A DNA stretch of 64,000 nt, taken from positions 4,691 through 68,690 of the forward strand of contig QQSK01000010.1 of assembly GCA_003602415.1 (NCBI GenBank), written 5' to 3'. Both the position numbers and the translations under genes were made by a program. This document shows positions 62,814 through 64,000 of the stretch, piece by piece (position 1 is the stretch's first letter; every line of letters begins with the position of its first letter). Under the pieces are notes generated by a model. The model ran no database searches and had not been told where the DNA came from. It saw only the letters and a program-made list of their open reading frames with translations. Source of the stretch: Candidatus Poseidoniales archaeon (GTDB lineage Archaea; Thermoplasmatota; Poseidoniia; Poseidoniales; Poseidoniaceae).

Positions 62814-63706
62814 TCATCACCCCAAGTTCTACATGGCCATTCCATAATTGCATTACCTGTACCAATAATCGTCCCATAACCGTGTAGAATAGCAGGTTCA
62901 CTAGGGACTCCCATAGCCGATAAAATCCATGTCAATGCTCCACCATCGGTTTCTGCAATCGCCTGTTCACAAAATTCTGGCATTTCATCGATGATTTGCT
63001 GTGATTTTCCTTGACGCATTAATTCGATCATACGCATATCCCACAAATGCATAGCATGGCTGGTAATGTGCTCTTTACTCATATCCTCTGGAGGATTAGT
63101 TTCTGTGACAAAATGGCGGTGAGACAGAGAATTGCTAGCAATAAGTAGGCATTTCTTACCGCTTTCCTCAATTGCTTTTGCAGTAGAACGCCCAAGTTCT
63201 AACATCATTTCTTGCATGACTTCAACCGAGTAATACGATAGGCTTCGGTTCGAAGAAATTGAAACGATTGGTTTGTCCCATTCAGGACGTACCATATGAC
63301 AAGAAACCAGTGTTCCATAATCTACTCTAAAATCAGGATTCTCCATCATTTTCACTGACATTCCTTCGGATTTGGCTTGGTCGTGAATGGCTTTAGCCAA
63401 TTCAACATCTATGGTCAAGTCGTAATTGAAACGGAATAGGTTAGGGAAAACCGGGTCGACACTCTTTGAGACACATTTCTCGACACCGATGAAATGGGTG
63501 CCGATGTAAGTCTGCCAATGGGGGGAGAGTATTACGATGACATCATAATCGACGTCTTTAAGCGATTCCCTCAGCCTTTCATATCCCCAACGAAGTTGCT
63601 CCCAGCCTCCTTCTGAAACCGGCTCGTTTTGTTCAGGATTTTCTGCATAAACCAAATGAGGAGGGTGTGGAGCTAAGCAACCTGCAACAATACTACCCTT
63701 CGCCAT
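62810..63706 (-). CDS. Extradiol ring-cleavage dioxygenase beta subunit (2-aminophenol 1,6-dioxygenase-like)
   Basis: Catalytic subunit of a LigB-type (type III) extradiol dioxygenase, 298 residues. The iron ligands are visible: His 14 in CLAPHPPHL, His 63 in LSPHWQT and Glu 252 in QAIAETDGGAL; His 196 in NSLSHRHF is the expected acid/base residue. As I recall, these correspond to His 13, His 62, Glu 251 and His 195 of the Comamonas aminophenol enzyme, all one position shifted. It would open the ring of 2-aminophenol or a similar substrate. The gene overlaps the alpha-subunit gene by four bases; the aminomuconic semialdehyde dehydrogenase step is not in the window. Confidence 0.87.
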   Translation of the reverse strand: MAKGSIVAGCLAPHPPHLVYAENPEQNEPVSEGGWEQLRWGYERLRESLKDVDYDVIVILSPHWQTYIGTHFIGVEKCVSKSVDPVFPNLFRFNYDLTIDVELAKAIHDQAKSEGMSVKMMENPDFRVDYGTLVSCHMVRPEWDKPIVSISSNRSLSYYSVEVMQEMMLELGRSTAKAIEESGKKCLLIASNSLSHRHFVTETNPPEDMSKEHITSHAMHLWDMRMIELMRQGKSQQIIDEMPEFCEQAIAETDGGALTWILSAMGVPSEPAILHGYGTIIGTGNAIMEWPCRTWGDE

Positions 63707-63761
63707 GAATCGACCAAAAGGTTCCGCATCTTCTATTCATCGGCTACTCTTGGCCCGCAAT

Positions 63762-64000
63762 ATGGGAGAGAATGTTGATCTGAAGTATCGCCACGTAGTT
63801 TGGCCTTCGGTGTTTGCAATAGCACTAGTTGCAATATCAGTATTGACACTTGATGAGTACAAATATCCTCCAATGATGGTGGCATTATTGTCCGCAGTCA
63901 TCGTTTCACCTTTATTAGGCACATTAACTCGTTCAGGGAATCTCAAGGAACACGCTATTGGAGTAGCCATAGTTTGTATTCCAATGACCATTGTCTGGGC
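63762..64000 (+). CDS. 5' part of a membrane protein (3' end outside the window)
   Basis: An open frame from the ATG at 63762 runs off the window after 79 full codons. Three hydrophobic segments are already visible (VVWPSVFAIALVAISVLTL, MMVALLSAVIVSPLLGTL and AIGVAIVCIPMTIVW). It is divergent from the dioxygenase beta gene, 55 bases away. The reverse-strand open frame over the same bases is a shadow. Family not recognised from this part. Confidence 0.6.
   Translation, partial: MGENVDLKYRHVVWPSVFAIALVAISVLTLDEYKYPPMMVALLSAVIVSPLLGTLTRSGNLKEHAIGVAIVCIPMTIVW

Noticed and set aside
63737-63991. Open reading frame on the minus strand at the right edge
   Set aside because: The plus strand of the same bases encodes a clear membrane protein start with three helices; the minus frame has no recognisable features.
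1-64000. CRISPR array, transposase, integrase, phage or toxin-antitoxin island
   Set aside because: No direct repeats with regular spacers, no transposase or integrase motifs, and no shift to atypical genes. The RHH gene has no adjacent toxin-like frame.

Overview
The window looks like chromosomal DNA of a planktonic euryarchaeon, most probably Marine Group II (Candidatus Poseidoniales); this placement is an inference from gene content, not from a marker search. The archaeal signals are a replication factor C small subunit (rfcS), CTP-dependent riboflavin kinase (ribK), archaeosine tRNA-guanine transglycosylase (tgtA), archaeal-type pheS, a tRNA-Met with an intron at the canonical 37/38 position, and tRNA genes without encoded CCA. 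They are mixed with bacterial-type modules (complete suf operon with sufE, folD, UMF1 transporter, aromatic-ring dioxygenase), as is usual in this group. Genes are packed tightly, often with ATGA or TGATG overlaps. No rRNA, CRISPR array, insertion sequence, integrase or phage module was seen.

Layout. 1-399: 3' end of a gene that begins outside the window. 400-6003: iron-sulfur assembly operon sufC-B-D-S-E-T (minus strand) with an Nfu-type carrier gene divergent from it. 6016-8184: tgtA whose four zinc ligands are all replaced. 8225-13644: five overlapping genes for a two-ATPase, two-permease ABC transporter plus a soluble protein. 13704-17812: PH-like membrane protein, TPR protein, truA, ribK and a Kbl-like enzyme. 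17852-23145: two membrane proteins, then a DUF835 protein, a DnaA-like ATPase and a YkgJ-type cysteine protein in one overlapping cluster. 23280-29521: citrate synthase, a glycerophosphodiesterase whose first strand has moved to the C-terminus, a UMF1 transporter, a PAP2-type membrane protein and tatC. 29490-33622 (minus strand): PHP phosphoesterase, two membrane proteins, folD and an aminotransferase.

33697-43141: tRNA-Thr, pheS, a membrane protein, two UPF0145 proteins, pyruvate kinase, a large CD36-like membrane protein, an SPFH protein, two very small genes (one a ribbon-helix-helix protein) and a DUF2237 protein. 43142-48058: RND/MMPL exporter, intron-containing tRNA-Met, a membrane protein and rfcS. 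48192-59878: two surface proteins, one of 3024 residues with seven DNRLRE modules, both anchored by a C-terminal membrane helix with an acidic, Trp-containing cytoplasmic tail. 59879-63706 (minus strand): APC-family amino acid permease, an extradiol dioxygenase alpha subunit fused to a RidA/aminomuconate-deaminase-like domain, and the dioxygenase beta subunit. 63762-64000: 5' part of a membrane protein that leaves the window.

The gene set suggests an aerobic heterotroph with a large investment in the cell surface (adhesin-like proteins, CD36-like protein, ABC and RND exporters, Tat) and use of organic nitrogen compounds. The strongest leads are the circularly permuted GDPD, the archaeal CD36-family protein with an EF-hand-like insertion, TgtA without its zinc site, and the dioxygenase-deaminase fusion. 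A shared initiation signal (GGTGA, four bases, ATG) recurs upstream of at least six genes and was used to choose starts.
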